This document shows positions 30,989 to 41,642 of a DNA stretch of 64,000 nt, in pieces. Position numbers and translations under genes: made by a program. Source of the DNA: Azolla caroliniana (Eukaryota > Polypodiophyta); NCBI GenBank assembly GCA_043228905.1, contig JBHGNT010000014.1:11842001-11906000 (forward strand), read 5' to 3'. Every line of letters begins with the position of its first letter. Position 1 is the stretch's first letter. The notes beneath the pieces are model-generated. The model did not search any database and was not told where the DNA came from. It was given only the letters and a program-made list of their open reading frames with translations.

Positions 30989-32219
30989 CAAGTTCAAGTT
31001 GTCCGAATAGGCATGATTCTGATTTTCATTTCTTTTGAGGACCCTGAGCTCAATTGGCTGGATCTGTGAGGCCTAGTGTGTGAACAGAGAGAACATCAGA
31101 AAATTAGGTTTTCTGGTTACAAGTTACAAGGAGGGTTTAATTAGAGAGGAGAAGATTGAGATCAGATGGATTGTGTCTGCATTCTCTATGCCTTCAAAGC
31201 CTATCATCACTTTACTCCAAAAATTCATTGTTTTTGTTTGTTTAGAATCTCCTTATACAATTGCATCAATTGTCTATGACATAAAAGTTTGCCTGATATC
31301 AGTTTGTTAGGAACACTCAGGAAATGGATTTGGATTTATTATATTTGATACACTTAGGAAAATATATTTTCTGGAATGGCCTGAGGCAGTTGAACTTTAC
31401 AACTAGATGTGCACGCCTCTGCGCAAATCAGAACCTAATTTTTACTGGATTGATCATAGCTTAATAGCCGTATCTCTAGTCTAGGGATAATTGGTCTTTG
31501 GCCATTTCACACTGACCATGCAATGTCATCTTCTCAGATTCCAAGACTTCTACGGTGAACATAAAAACAATAATAAAATGAAATAAAAGAAAATAGTCAG
31601 TAAAGAATGCCATAGAAGAGAAAAATGAAAACTCTTCTTGTTGACTGTTTTCTTTATACTTTTCTTTATACTAAGGTTGTCATACAACAACATGAGCACT
31701 GAAGGTATTATGTCTATTAATAAATTTGATGTGCTGGAACTTGAATATCTTCGCTAATTTTGTCGTTTTGGTAGATCCCATCACAATCCCTTCAAATTAG
31801 TTTTGGACAAATTTCCTGATTGAATTGGATCATAGATGCATGCAACTTCCATTCAATTGAGTATAGTAACGACTTGTGAGAAGAGAGAAAATCATAATAT
31901 TGGATTCTCTTGGATTCCGGTCCTTATAAGGTTGACATTGATACATTTTCCACGAGATAACAAACTTGATTAAAACCACACACTAGCTAATAATTTACCT
32001 CTAAACTAGCCTCGCTCTTTGCCATTAATTTCAGAAATAAAATGAGAGGATAAAGTACTATATGCTCTTTAGAAAGTAATGTTCAGAATAAATGGGTGTT
32101 TATTGTGTCTTTCAATGTTAAAAAGTTTTTTAATCACAATCAAGAGACCAGATAATAGAAACAAATTGTTGGATTTTCTATAATCAAAACACTCAGAAAC
32201 TAATCAGAGCGGCCTCTGT
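30989..32219. other. Sequence 3' of the receptor kinase, no gene seen
   Basis: AT-rich, with no frame above 76 codons and no repeat structure seen. The end nearest 32219 would hold the 3' UTR of the kinase. Confidence 0.5.
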
Positions 32220-34814
32220 CTATCTGGGATCAGGATGTTGGAGTCTTGAAGAGAGGTATCCCTGACTATGGGACATACTGTCCTCCTCCCTGGGTCTTAT
32301 GGTGGAGTGGAGGAGAGATAGAGATTGCAGTACAAGAGGAGATACAGTGGGGTTGGTTTCCGCTGAGTCCATCGGCCAATTTGGATTCCACTTTTCAACC
32401 TGGTCTTCTTCTAAGATTTGCACCACTGAAGCCATGGAGGGGCGTGAGTTCGGCTCCGATTGAACACACCCCAACGCCAGCGTAAAGAGTCTCTTGAAGC
32501 TCTCCGTGGATACACTCGTCCTCACCAACTGCTTGTCCAGCACATTATCCACCACTTTTTCAGCATCGTAACTTACAGAATTGAAGCCTATGGATCCGGT
32601 AGGATTTGATAACACTAATGAAGATGATGGTGCTGACATTGGTGATGAAGACGATGATGATTTGACCACACTTAACGCCCATGTTGGCAAGTAGCCCTTC
32701 TCCGAATCCAAGCACCTCCTCCCCGTTATCAACTCGAGCAAAACTACTCCATAGCTGTACACGTCCGACTTCGACGTTATGGACGTTTCTTGTAGCCATT
32801 CTGGAGCTAGATATCCCCTTGTCCCTTTCAATGTAGTCATCATAAATCCCTGCATCTCATTCCCATCGATCAGCTTGGCAAGGCCGAAATCCGCAACTTT
32901 GGCATTGAAGTCTTCGTCTAAGAGAATGTTCTCGGGCTTCACATCGCAATGAACAATGTGCTCGGGTCCGCACTGATGGTGGAGATACTCGAGGCCCCGG
33001 GCTGTGTGAAGAGCTATCTTATATCGGGTTTCCCAATCTAAAACAAAGTTACTCTCTCCGTCTTTTTCTTTCCTAAACAACCATCTATCCAATGACCCTC
33101 CTGCCATGAACTCATAGACTAGTAGCCTGTAGTCCCCCTCCACACAAAACCCCCTCAGCCTAACCAGATTCACATGTGAAACACTTCCTATAGTGGCTAC
33201 CTCTGCCTGGAATTGCTGTGTGCTGTGAGCAATTCCTCCACCTCCTCCTTGATCCAGTTTTTTCACTGCTATTTTCACCTTTGTTGAGCCCAGTTCTCCC
33301 TCGTAGACTGATCCGAACCCGCCTGACCCGAGCTTCTTCGAGAAATCACCTGTCGCAAGCTGCAAATCCCGGTATGTGAACTGGGGTGGAAGCCGGGGGA
33401 GGTTTTGTAAGAAAATCTTGACAGCGAACTCATCAGACCGCAGCCTTCTTCGTCTCCGAAGGATGAAAAGAATGAGGAGACCAATGATTAAAAAGGAAAC
33501 AGTGCCTACCACTGCCCCTGCGATTATGGCCGTAGAGCGATTCTTGGATTTGGGGATCTTGAGGAACATGAGTTGGCTACTGTTGTTTGGGCCGCCCTCT
33601 GGGATCGTGTAGAGGATAGGGAAGAGAGAGCATGAAGAGGTGGACGAATCGAAGAGAGCGGCATTGCATGAGCTATTTTCAGAGCAAAGCTGAAGACATT
33701 CACTCTGAGATGCCACCGCGTGTGGGGAGAACTGAGGATGGAAGACAACATTGATAGGTTTCATGTTGTATTTGTAGTTAATTGGGTTGCAATCGTTGCT
33801 TGAATTTGAAATGAATCCTGGGGGGCATTTGCAGGTGAGGTTTGGACCATTTGGAGTGCAGAGTCTATACTGGCCTTCACATGCTTTGGGCATGTAGCAA
33901 GGCTCAATAGTGGAGTTGTAATACCCAATATTCTTGGATCCATTCCAGTAATTGATCAAGAAATTGCCACCTTGCACATAACCAGATCTTATTGCGAAAC
34001 TTGTGTTGGGGCTTTGGTTTGTATTCGATGGAACTGTAGCCATAAGATTAGATGACGCATCATAGTATTCAATGGCATTTCCTACCATTACATGATCCAC
34101 TAATGCTGCATTAATCGTTGATTGGGACGCATTGTATGGATTAAAGCTATGGTAAGCATACATGTTCTCAAGCAGAACCATGAGAAGGTCACCCTGTGGG
34201 CTCAAAACAAGGGCATAATTGCCAGGGATGTTGAATTGGGTGGATTGTGGCACACTTACGCGCTCGTAAAGCGTGGTATTTCGGGTGAAATTCATACCTG
34301 AAGGGAACAGAAAGATGTCGTTGAAGGCAGTGAAGCTTTGCCAGATGACGAGTTGGGCGGCATTGGTGAGGACAAGGTTGCCGTCCTCACGAAGCGTCAT
34401 GTTTTGGACGCCCAAGCCAGCCGTGTTTGATGTCCACACGACATGTTCGTTATCACTATAGAATGAGAGCTCACCATTCTCAGCTAGGACGAGTTTGCAC
34501 GCGGACCCTTGTACCGGGCTCGGTTTGATGTTGAACGACCATATGGCTGCGTTGGCATCTTTCTTTTCGTATAGAACTCCACACATGCAGTAATCCAATC
34601 CCTTATCGTTCCATTTACGGAACCCCAGACTGAAGAGATTATCATTGGGTGAGACGAGGACTTTGTTGTTCTGATCAGGGGTGAAAGTTGTTCCTATTGA
34701 TACAGAGCTTGGTTGGGACGAGTCAGCGTGTATGAGAATCGTGGTGAAAAGATGGAGGGGAAGAAGAAGAAGAAGGGCTAGTCCCAACGTACCTGAATTA
34801 AGCAAGATATTCAT
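32220..34814 (-). CDS. G-type lectin S-receptor-like Ser/Thr protein kinase (SD2-5-like)
   Basis: Single-exon 864-residue plasma-membrane receptor kinase. Start taken at ATG 34814-34812 (MNILLNSGTLGLALLLLL): the frame has a TAG just upstream and no earlier ATG. Approximate order: signal peptide 1-29; bulb-type lectin 40-165; EGF-like Cys-rich segment 305-343 (CTPNGPNLTCKCPPGF); PAN-like Cys segment 370-400; transmembrane helix 429-452 followed by RRRRRLR; kinase 485-770 with LGSGGFGSVYEG, IAVKKL, HCDVKPENILLD, ADFGLAKL and GTRGYLAPEW. HCD instead of HRD makes it a non-RD kinase, as in the SD2-5 group. All catalytic residues seem present. The lectin part lacks typical angiosperm motifs. The ligand is unknown; a role in defence or cell-surface sensing is inference from the family. 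Confidence 0.93.
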   Translation of the reverse strand: MNILLNSGTLGLALLLLLPLHLFTTILIHADSSQPSSVSIGTTFTPDQNNKVLVSPNDNLFSLGFRKWNDKGLDYCMCGVLYEKKDANAAIWSFNIKPSPVQGSACKLVLAENGELSFYSDNEHVVWTSNTAGLGVQNMTLREDGNLVLTNAAQLVIWQSFTAFNDIFLFPSGMNFTRNTTLYERVSVPQSTQFNIPGNYALVLSPQGDLLMVLLENMYAYHSFNPYNASQSTINAALVDHVMVGNAIEYYDASSNLMATVPSNTNQSPNTSFAIRSGYVQGGNFLINYWNGSKNIGYYNSTIEPCYMPKACEGQYRLCTPNGPNLTCKCPPGFISNSSNDCNPINYKYNMKPINVVFHPQFSPHAVASQSECLQLCSENSSCNAALFDSSTSSCSLFPILYTIPEGGPNNSSQLMFLKIPKSKNRSTAIIAGAVVGTVSFLIIGLLILFILRRRRRLRSDEFAVKIFLQNLPRLPPQFTYRDLQLATGDFSKKLGSGGFGSVYEGELGSTKVKIAVKKLDQGGGGGIAHSTQQFQAEVATIGSVSHVNLVRLRGFCVEGDYRLLVYEFMAGGSLDRWLFRKEKDGESNFVLDWETRYKIALHTARGLEYLHHQCGPEHIVHCDVKPENILLDEDFNAKVADFGLAKLIDGNEMQGFMMTTLKGTRGYLAPEWLQETSITSKSDVYSYGVVLLELITGRRCLDSEKGYLPTWALSVVKSSSSSSPMSAPSSSLVLSNPTGSIGFNSVSYDAEKVVDNVLDKQLVRTSVSTESFKRLFTLALGCVQSEPNSRPSMASVVQILEEDQVEKWNPNWPMDSAETNPTVSPLVLQSLSLLHSTIRPREEDSMSHSQGYLSSRLQHPDPR

Positions 34815-34898
34815 CAAAGCCAATGGCTAATTGGTGTGAATGATTAAGAAAGAAGCTCAAGCTCAATAAAATTGTTAATGTGGTATTCTCGTATGATA

Positions 34899-34908
34899 TC
34901 TTTATAAG
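34899..34908 (-). promoter_or_regulatory. Probable TATA box of the receptor kinase
   Basis: Minus strand CCTTATAAAG, about 85 bases before the chosen ATG, between the gene and the 71-bp repeat array. Confidence 0.5.
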
Positions 34909-34924
34909 GAAAGAAAGAAAAAAT

Positions 34925-35137
34925 GGCAAATTGGCTAGCTATGTGAGCATTTTATGTTTTATTTATATCATATCATCTATTTGGACCAATTCTCTGGCAA
35001 AGTGGCTAGCTGTGTGATTACTTTCTGTTTTGTTTAATAGATATCATCTTTTTGGACCAATTCTTTGGCGAAGTGGGTAGATGTGTGAGCATCTTTTGTT
35101 TTGTTTATATCATTTCGTCTCTTTGAACCAATTCTCT
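34925..35137. repeat. Three tandem 71-bp repeats upstream of the receptor kinase
   Basis: Units at 34925-34995, 34996-35066 and 35067-35137, each exactly 71 bp. Shared features are GGCAAAGTGGCTAGCTGTGTG at the start (one or a few changes per unit) and GGACCAATTCTCT at the end, which reads ATTGG (CCAAT-box) on the gene strand side. They lie directly upstream of the TATA box. Confidence 0.85.
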
Positions 35138-35244
35138 AGCCTCTCCTTCGCATCATATATGTGTATATGTTGTAGCCAAAGTTGACCATAAAGGCATTTT
35201 TGTAAGGATGCCTTTTAATAGTCAATGTGGACTTCTTTGATGAT

Positions 35245-35558
35245 TCCCCTAGGTCGAATCGGCAATGGTTCCGTTTCGGCTTAATCGGTTTGTACATGGG
35301 AGTTTCCAAACTTCAACTGAACCGGTTCCTAAATCAGTTAAGCCTAAACCGGTCACGGAACAGGTTTAGGAACCAGTTTAATCAAGCCGATTAAGCCTTG
35401 CCCTATTTGGCCCAAATCATTTCGGTTCAGCTTGAGCCATCCCAAACCATGCTCAAACCGGTTAAGGAAGCTCAAGCCTAAACTGAACCGCCAAATAGTT
35501 TAAAAATGGTTCGGTTTAGGCTTGAGCCGACCTATTGCCGATTTCTAACCATCACATC
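35245..35558. mobile_element. MITE-like element rich in AACCGGTTTA motifs
   Basis: Ends AATCGGCAATGG on the left and its inverse CCTATTGCCGATT on the right. Between them, repeated AACCGGTT and GGCTTGAGCC stretches could fold back. It is related to the elements at 36788 and 37476. No clear target duplication found. Confidence 0.5.
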
Positions 35559-35989
35559 TTTTTCAATATAGTTTCATGGAGTTGTGAATTGTGTTCCTCC
35601 CCCCTTGAGATTGAGGATGATAACTCTATTTTGTCAACTCCAATCTTCTCCTCCCATTCCCAAAAATTGTTATAGACAATTCCAACTATAAAACATGATC
35701 CTCCTAGAAACCACCCCTCTCAATTCAATGAATTGCCACCTAGGAGAATGTAGATCATGCAACTGCTTGAGTTTGAGATGCCATAATGTTAACTCTCAAC
35801 TTTCATTTCATTCTACCAGTGGGATTTGTTTATACGGTATACCCTTATTGCAATGCAATTATTTCCATGAACTTGTAAAGTTGACTTATGGATTGTCCTT
35901 GTGCGGAAGCATTCCTCCCAAAGTTATTGGGCACAAACTTCTATTGGGGTTCTTTTATAACCTTATTGCAATGCACCGTTCTCATGAAC
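35559..35989. repeat. AT-rich sequence with roughly 100-110-bp tandem units
   Basis: From about 35853 a unit recurs with TTGCAATGCA, ATGAACT-GTAAAGTTGACTT and CTATTGG-TTCTTTTATA. Diverged copies begin near 35853, 35967 and 36066 and lead into the larger duplication. The 123-codon plus-strand frame here is explained by the repeats. Confidence 0.55.
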
Positions 35990-36787
35990 TCATAAAGTTG
36001 ACTTGTCCTCACATTCCTCCTAAAGTTTTTCGGCACACACTCCTATTGGATTCTTTTATAGCCTAATTGTAGTGCACTTATTTTGATAAACTAATAAAGT
36101 TTACTCTAGAATGTCCTTGCGTCAAAGCATTTTCTCTAAATTTATTAGGCACATGATACATCTAGTAAACAACTCTTTGAGAGTTAAGTGAACCCACGAA
36201 TTGTTGATTAACATATAAAAACCTTATGAATATGTAAAAACCCTTTTGTTGATCGATCAACTTGTTGTCTCCTTGCAAATTCCCCCATAGAGTGGTGGAT
36301 GCCTAAATAGCTCCACCCCTACAACAATTGTTCACCAGAAACTTTGAACTTTTGTTGTCCCTACTATCCAACACCACGTAGATCCCGATTGTAACTTTTT
36401 GACAAAGGTTAGAGAAAAATGGAAGTGTTTTCTCATCAACCTTTTCTATGTTTTGTCTCTATTTGATGTGTTGTTCACTATCTCTAAGTCTCAGTTTTTC
36501 CATTTATAGAACTATCTCTCGCTTGGATATGTATTTCTCATTATGTATATATACACACATACATAGAATAAATCCACCTCATCTAATAATAATACTCATG
36601 AAGCTTCAACATACATAGAATAAATCCACCTTGTCTAATAATAATACTCATGAAGCTTCAACATACATAGAATAAATCCACCTCATCTAATAATGGCATT
36701 CATGAACCTTCAACAATGAGGAAATAATAATTGCTAAATAATATTTATAAATAATGTTAAATCTTTGTACAAATACACAAGTGGCAA
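35990..36787. repeat. Duplicated segment, copy 1
   Basis: About 0.8 kb aligned with copy 2 (36924-38047), from CATGAACTCAT-AAGTTGACT through TTGTTGTCTCCTTG and CCACCCCTACAACAATTG to CACAAGTGGCAAGAGGTAGAAG. It holds three 52-bp tandem units (36557-36608, 36609-36660, 36661-36713) starting ACATACATAGAATAAATCC. Confidence 0.75.
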
Positions 36788-36912
36788 GAGGTAGAAGCCG
36801 AACCGAGCTCAAACCATTTAGTCAAGCTCAAACCCGACTTGAGCCGCTAAGCCGCTTTAAACCGGTTTAGCTTAACTGTTTAGGCTTGAGCCGAGCCGTT
36901 GCCGATTCCTAA
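36788..36912. mobile_element. Truncated MITE-like element at the duplication junction
   Basis: CCGAACCGAGCTC to GAGCCGTTGCCGATTCC; the right end matches the ends of the elements at 35245 and 37476. It sits exactly between the two duplicated segments. Confidence 0.5.
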
Positions 36913-36923
36913 TTCCCATGAAC

Positions 36924-38047
36924 TCATGAAGTTGACTCCGGGGTTGTCCTCACATTCATCCTAAAGTTTTTCGGCACACACTCCTATTGGATTCTTTTAT
37001 AGCCTAAATGTAGTGCACGTATTCTGATAATCTAATAAAGTTGATTATAGAATGTTCTTGCATCGAAGCATTTTGTCTAAATTTATTGGGCGCATGATAC
37101 ATCTAGTAAACAACTCTTTGAGAGTAAGTGAACCCACGAAATGCTGATTGACATCTCATTCTAGGTACGATACCTTATAAATATATAAAAACCCTTTTGT
37201 TACTCCATCAACTTGTTGTCTCCTTGTAAATTCCCCCATAGTGGTGGAAGCCTAAATAGCTCCACCCCTACAACAATTGTTCACCACAAACGTTGAACTT
37301 TTGTTGTCCCAACTATCCAACACCAAGTAGATGCGGATGGTAACTTGTTGAGAAAGGTTATAGAAAATGGAAGTGTTTTCTCGTCAACCTCTTCTATGTT
37401 TTGTTTCTACTTGATGTTGTTCACTATCTCTAAGTCTCTCTTTTTCCATTTATAGAACTATCTCTCACTTGGATATAACAATCGGTTCGGTTCGGTTTCA
37501 ACAGTTAGAAACTGCGGTTTAAACGGTTTAATGGATTTATTATTATTTTTAAACAATCTTTTCATTTTCATGCCATATTCTCGCATTTTAGGACAATTGT
37601 TAAATTTTAAAAAAAATTTAAAATGAAAATTTAAAATTTAAAATTTGACCTAAGCTGAAAACCGAAACCGAACCACAAAGCCACGGTTTTACCGGTTTAA
37701 TGCCTTAACAGTTTGAATTTTTTTAATGGTTCGGTTTAACGGTTTCGTGGTTCAGTGCAAGTTTCAAAAAAATTTAACGGTTCGGTTTGAACCCTCTCGA
37801 ACCGAACCGTTGCCGATTGTTACTTCGATATGTATTTCTCTCTCTATATGTACACACGTACAGAGAATAAATCCACCTCATCTGATAATAATACTCATGA
37901 AGCTTCAACATACATAGAATAAATCCACCTCATGTAATAATGGTATTCATGAACCTTCAACAATGAGAAAATAAAAACTCCCGATTAATATTTATAAATA
38001 ATGTTAAATCTTTGTACAAATACACAAGTGGCAAGAGGTAGAAGGTA
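36924..38047. repeat. Duplicated segment, copy 2
   Basis: Second copy of 35990-36787, interrupted by a 347-bp MITE (37476-37822). Only about two of the 52-bp units remain (37857-37960). Confidence 0.75.
37476..37822. mobile_element. hAT-like MITE
   Basis: 347 bp, starting TAACAATCGG and ending CCGATTGTTA (10-bp perfect inverted ends). Flanked by 8-bp duplications CTTGGATA (37468-37475) and CTTCGATA (37823-37830), one mismatch. The empty site is seen in the other duplicated copy (TTGGATATGTATTTCTC near 36517-36535). No coding capacity. Confidence 0.78.
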
Positions 38048-38829
38048 TAACTTATTACAATAAAATATAACTATCTCTCTCTTCTTTTTCATAGAAGAAC
38101 GACATATATTAAGATAAAATGACAATTTAAAAAATCCTCACTCTCCCTACTACATCAATGAGAATCTTATGGCAATGCAATCATCATCTTCTTTTTTTGT
38201 GAGAAAACAATTATATTAATAAATATGTGTGAGAAACACTACGATGGCACCACAATGGAGCATGGTCACACTACATGGGTAGTGGAACATGTTGAATTGC
38301 CAATAGGCAAGACAAACACTCCATTAAGAAAGAATGTCTAATTTACTCCAATAAAGAAAATTGCACATTAGTAATTCAACTTTCATAGATATGATTTGAA
38401 TCCGTGCTTACCATCAAATACAAAAGCATTGTGGCTATCCTAGTTATAATACAATCCCCAATTTCTTAGAAATAATAAAATGATCTTCATCTCCTATTTT
38501 GGGTCGACTTTTGTGAATTGTCCAAACTCATAGTCTTGATGTCAAAAAACATTGTGACAAAACTTGTCAAATTTGAGAAATGTAACTCCAAATTTGATGA
38601 GTTATTATCGGGGCCTAGCCAAGGACAAGTTTAAAGTGAAGAAGAGAATAAGAAGAGGAAAATAAGACAGAAATGAGAGAAGCAAGAGGAGATTGACAAT
38701 GTGTTAACAAGGATTACAAGAATATGCTTAAGTTACGCGTTGAACTAGAATGGTTCGTCAATATTCAAACACATGGTTATATAGCATTGTTTGGACAGGT
38801 GCATGCTCGCCACCTCGTAAGGCTAAAGT
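38048..38829. other. AT-rich intergenic sequence, nothing recognised
   Basis: No frame, repeat or RNA gene that I can support. Confidence 0.5.
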
Positions 38830-39962
38830 ATGATTTATCCTAGTGGTTAAGGCTATACATATTCCTTAAAGAGGTCATGGGTTTAAATCTCTATTATGAG
38901 TCTGTAACATTATCCCCTACCTTGGTCCTTTGACGACAAGTTCCACGAGTTGTAATGCATGAACTAGAACTTTCCTTATTTTTGGATATTGATGATGAAA
39001 TTCGAGAGGCTCTCCCACAAATAAAAATAGTGGGCGCTTTTTTATTTTAGCATGCACTATGATTTTTTTCTCAGTTGCACACTTTCTTTTTCTCAACACA
39101 TATTCTTTGAAGAGGTCATGGGTCTAAATCTCTATTATGAGTTTAGAGCTTTAGTATATGTTTGTAACATTATCCCCTACCTTTGACTACAAGTTGCACG
39201 AGTTGCAATGCATGAACAAGAACTTGCCTTATTTTTGGATATTGATGATGAAATTCGAGAGGCTCTCCCACAAATAAAAATAGTGGTCGCTTTTTTATTT
39301 TAGCATTTACTATGCTTTTTTTTCGACTTGCACTTTCTTTTTCTCTACACATATTCTTTGAAGAGAGGCTCTCCCACAAATAAAAATAGTGGGCACTTTT
39401 TTATTTTAGCGTTCGCTATGCTTTTTTTCCCACTTGCACACTTTCTTTTTCTCTACACATTTTCTTTGAAGAGGTCATGGGTTTAAATCTCTGTTATGAG
39501 TTTGGAGCTTTAGTATATGTCCGTAACATTATCCCTTAACTTTGACGAGAAGTTCCACGAATTGCAATGCATGAACAAGAACTTGCCTTATTTTTGGATA
39601 TCGATGATGAAATTTGAGAGGCTCTCCCACAAATAAAAATAGTGGGCACTTTTTTATTTTAGCGTTCGCTATGCTTTTTTTCCCAATTGCACACTTTCTT
39701 TTTCTCTACACATTTTCTTTGAAGAGGTCATGGGTTTAAATCTCTATTATGAGTTTGGAGCTTTAGTATATGTTCGTAACATTATCCCCTACCTTTGACG
39801 AGAAGTTCCACGAGTTGCAATGCATGAACGAGAACTTGCCTTATTTTGGGGTATCGATGATGAAATTTGAGAGGCTCTCCCACAAATAAAAATAGTGGGC
39901 ACTTTTTTATTTTAGCATTCACTATGCTTTTTTTCCCACTCGCACACTTTCTTTTTCTCTAT
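38830..39962. repeat. Tandem array related to a chromovirus LTR/pol junction
   Basis: Units begin at GAGGTCATGGG near 38871, 39111, 39471 and 39724 (about 240, 360, 253 and 239 bp; the second contains a partial internal copy). Each holds TAACATTATCCCCTACC, AGTTCCACGAGTTG and AGAGGCTCTCCCACAAATAAA. The first two blocks correspond to the boundary of Chr2's 3' LTR and its pol end at 41990-42040 (GACATTATCCCCCC, GAGTTCCACGAGTCGC). Confidence 0.7.
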
Positions 39963-40049
39963 CGCCTCATGATAACAAAAAGTTAATCATAATGTCCACC
40001 ATTCTATTGAGTCATCCACTTAATTTCCTATGGTCTCAATAAAACTTGA

Positions 40050-40108
40050 ACCCTTGACCTCCCAAGCATAACACAAGCTCCTACCAATTGAGTTAAGCTT
40101 TTTTATTA
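40050..40108 (-). repeat. tRNA-like SINE head
   Basis: Minus strand CTTAACTCAATTGGTAGGAG (A-box-like, as in a tRNA D-arm) followed about 30 bases later by GGTCAAGGGTTCAAG (B-box-like). Such a pair is the internal RNA polymerase III promoter of tRNA-derived SINEs. The body would run leftward to near 39970. No tail was identified. Confidence 0.5.
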
Positions 40109-40139
40109 TTAAATTGAATGCGTTATATGTCCTTGATTC

Positions 40140-41545
40140 TGGGTAAGTCATTTCCTTTAGTCAATTTTTGGGTTGTGAAGCTCAAATCAAGGTACACTGG
40201 GGACAATCATAAGCTCAAGACTTTGGATGATATTGAATGAAATCACATAAGCCAAATCACTTAGAACTACACGAATTGACTCAGACTCTTCAGTTATGTC
40301 TCCTGAGGCAATAAGTCTACCATCTATGGTTGTGACAAATACTGAACAATATAGTGTTTTTAATAAGATATTATGTGTCAAGGCAAAGTCTTGGTCCATG
40401 AAACAAGAAGTTTCTCCTAAATCTAAGAGAGCAGAGGCAAAGACATGATGACATCTAGAGGGTACTAAGTTCACCTTGTGTTGCAAAAACCCTACTCGAT
40501 GAAATGGAACTATTACTATGTATTGACTCTACAAATTCAAGGAACTATTCAACCAAATTGCCCCTATTTTGGCTAGATTTACTCGTTTAACACTTCATCT
40601 AGTTGGCTAAGCACTTCAAATTGATTTGAAGGTGTAGGGCTAGTAAGATTGCTAGATGCAATTGGAGAATCAAGATCAAATTTAGTATTGCATTTACTTG
40701 GCTAGCTTGATGCTTAGGCCATGCCAATATAGATGTAGACGGTTTGCTTTAAGTTTTTGCCTTTTCAGTTTAAGCTAAAGGTCCTCAACGATGTGTATTG
40801 ATGTCCATTGGAGTGAGGCCACCTATTGGGTTAGGTGGAGGGACTAATGCATATGTTTATTATGATGAAGGTTTGCATATGATATCCATTAGATTAGGGC
40901 CACCTAATGGGTGAGGGGTAGGGGATTGCACAGTTCCAAATGATGGAAACATTGTCACTGATGCATATGTTTTCTTTGACCATTGTTGACGCTCAAAAAG
41001 TGGTTGGAACATACGGTTGTCAAAAACATCGTATCGCTTGACTAATCACCTTAGTAAGCGATTTAAGATCTTTATGAAATGTGGGAAGTAGGTCTTTCAC
41101 ATCATTATGAAGTCCTTGTTGAAATTGTTTCATCAATGCCTCTTTGCCTGAAGGGATGTCACATAGGAAGCGAGGTTGGGCAATCTCCTCATTGTAACCT
41201 TCAAATCTTATTGATATCAGTTCTCACACTATTTGTATAGATCTCCAAAACAAGCTTGGAACTCTTTAATAAACTCATCAAAATTAACCCAAATAGGGGA
41301 ACTTTTCTTGAGTAATTGCGTAAACCAGGCTAACGTTGTAGCAATCAATAAATTCTAGAGCAACCCTACTTGTGCCGAATTTGTTGGATATTGAGTGGGA
41401 AGCATATGTAATACAATATGTACTTGGTTTAGAAATCCTCGAAATTGTGATCGAGTACCATCGAAGTTTCAAACTTCGATGGAAGACTTATCTTAGGAAC
41501 TTTTGGCTAATTTAGTGCTTGCAAAGCTTGTTGTTGCAATGTTAC
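40140..41545 (-). pseudogene. Chr1: chromovirus gag-protease relic
   Basis: Minus strand. Near 41470-41225 a broken frame gives FDGTRSQFRGFLNQV, ATTLAWFTQLLKK and FDEFIKEFQACFGD, a chromovirus-type Gag. At 40486-40187 an open piece gives the protease (CHHVFASALLDLGETSCFMD; DSG changed to DLG), close to Chr2's protease. Everything after protease is missing; the tandem array and SINE take its place. The Chr2 LTR at 41546 interrupts its Gag. Confidence 0.78.
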
Positions 41546-41596
41546 TGTCGTGACTTGAGAATAGGAGAGAGAAAAATAAGATGACAGTAGAAGGTA

Positions 41597-41642
<46 letters not shown>

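Noticed and set aside
32560-32799. Possible intron or alternative frame within the receptor kinase
   Set aside because: The 864-codon frame is continuous through all kinase subdomains, so no intron is needed.
38830-39962. CRISPR-like array
   Set aside because: Units are about 240-360 bp with no short repeat/unique spacer alternation, and the DNA is eukaryotic.
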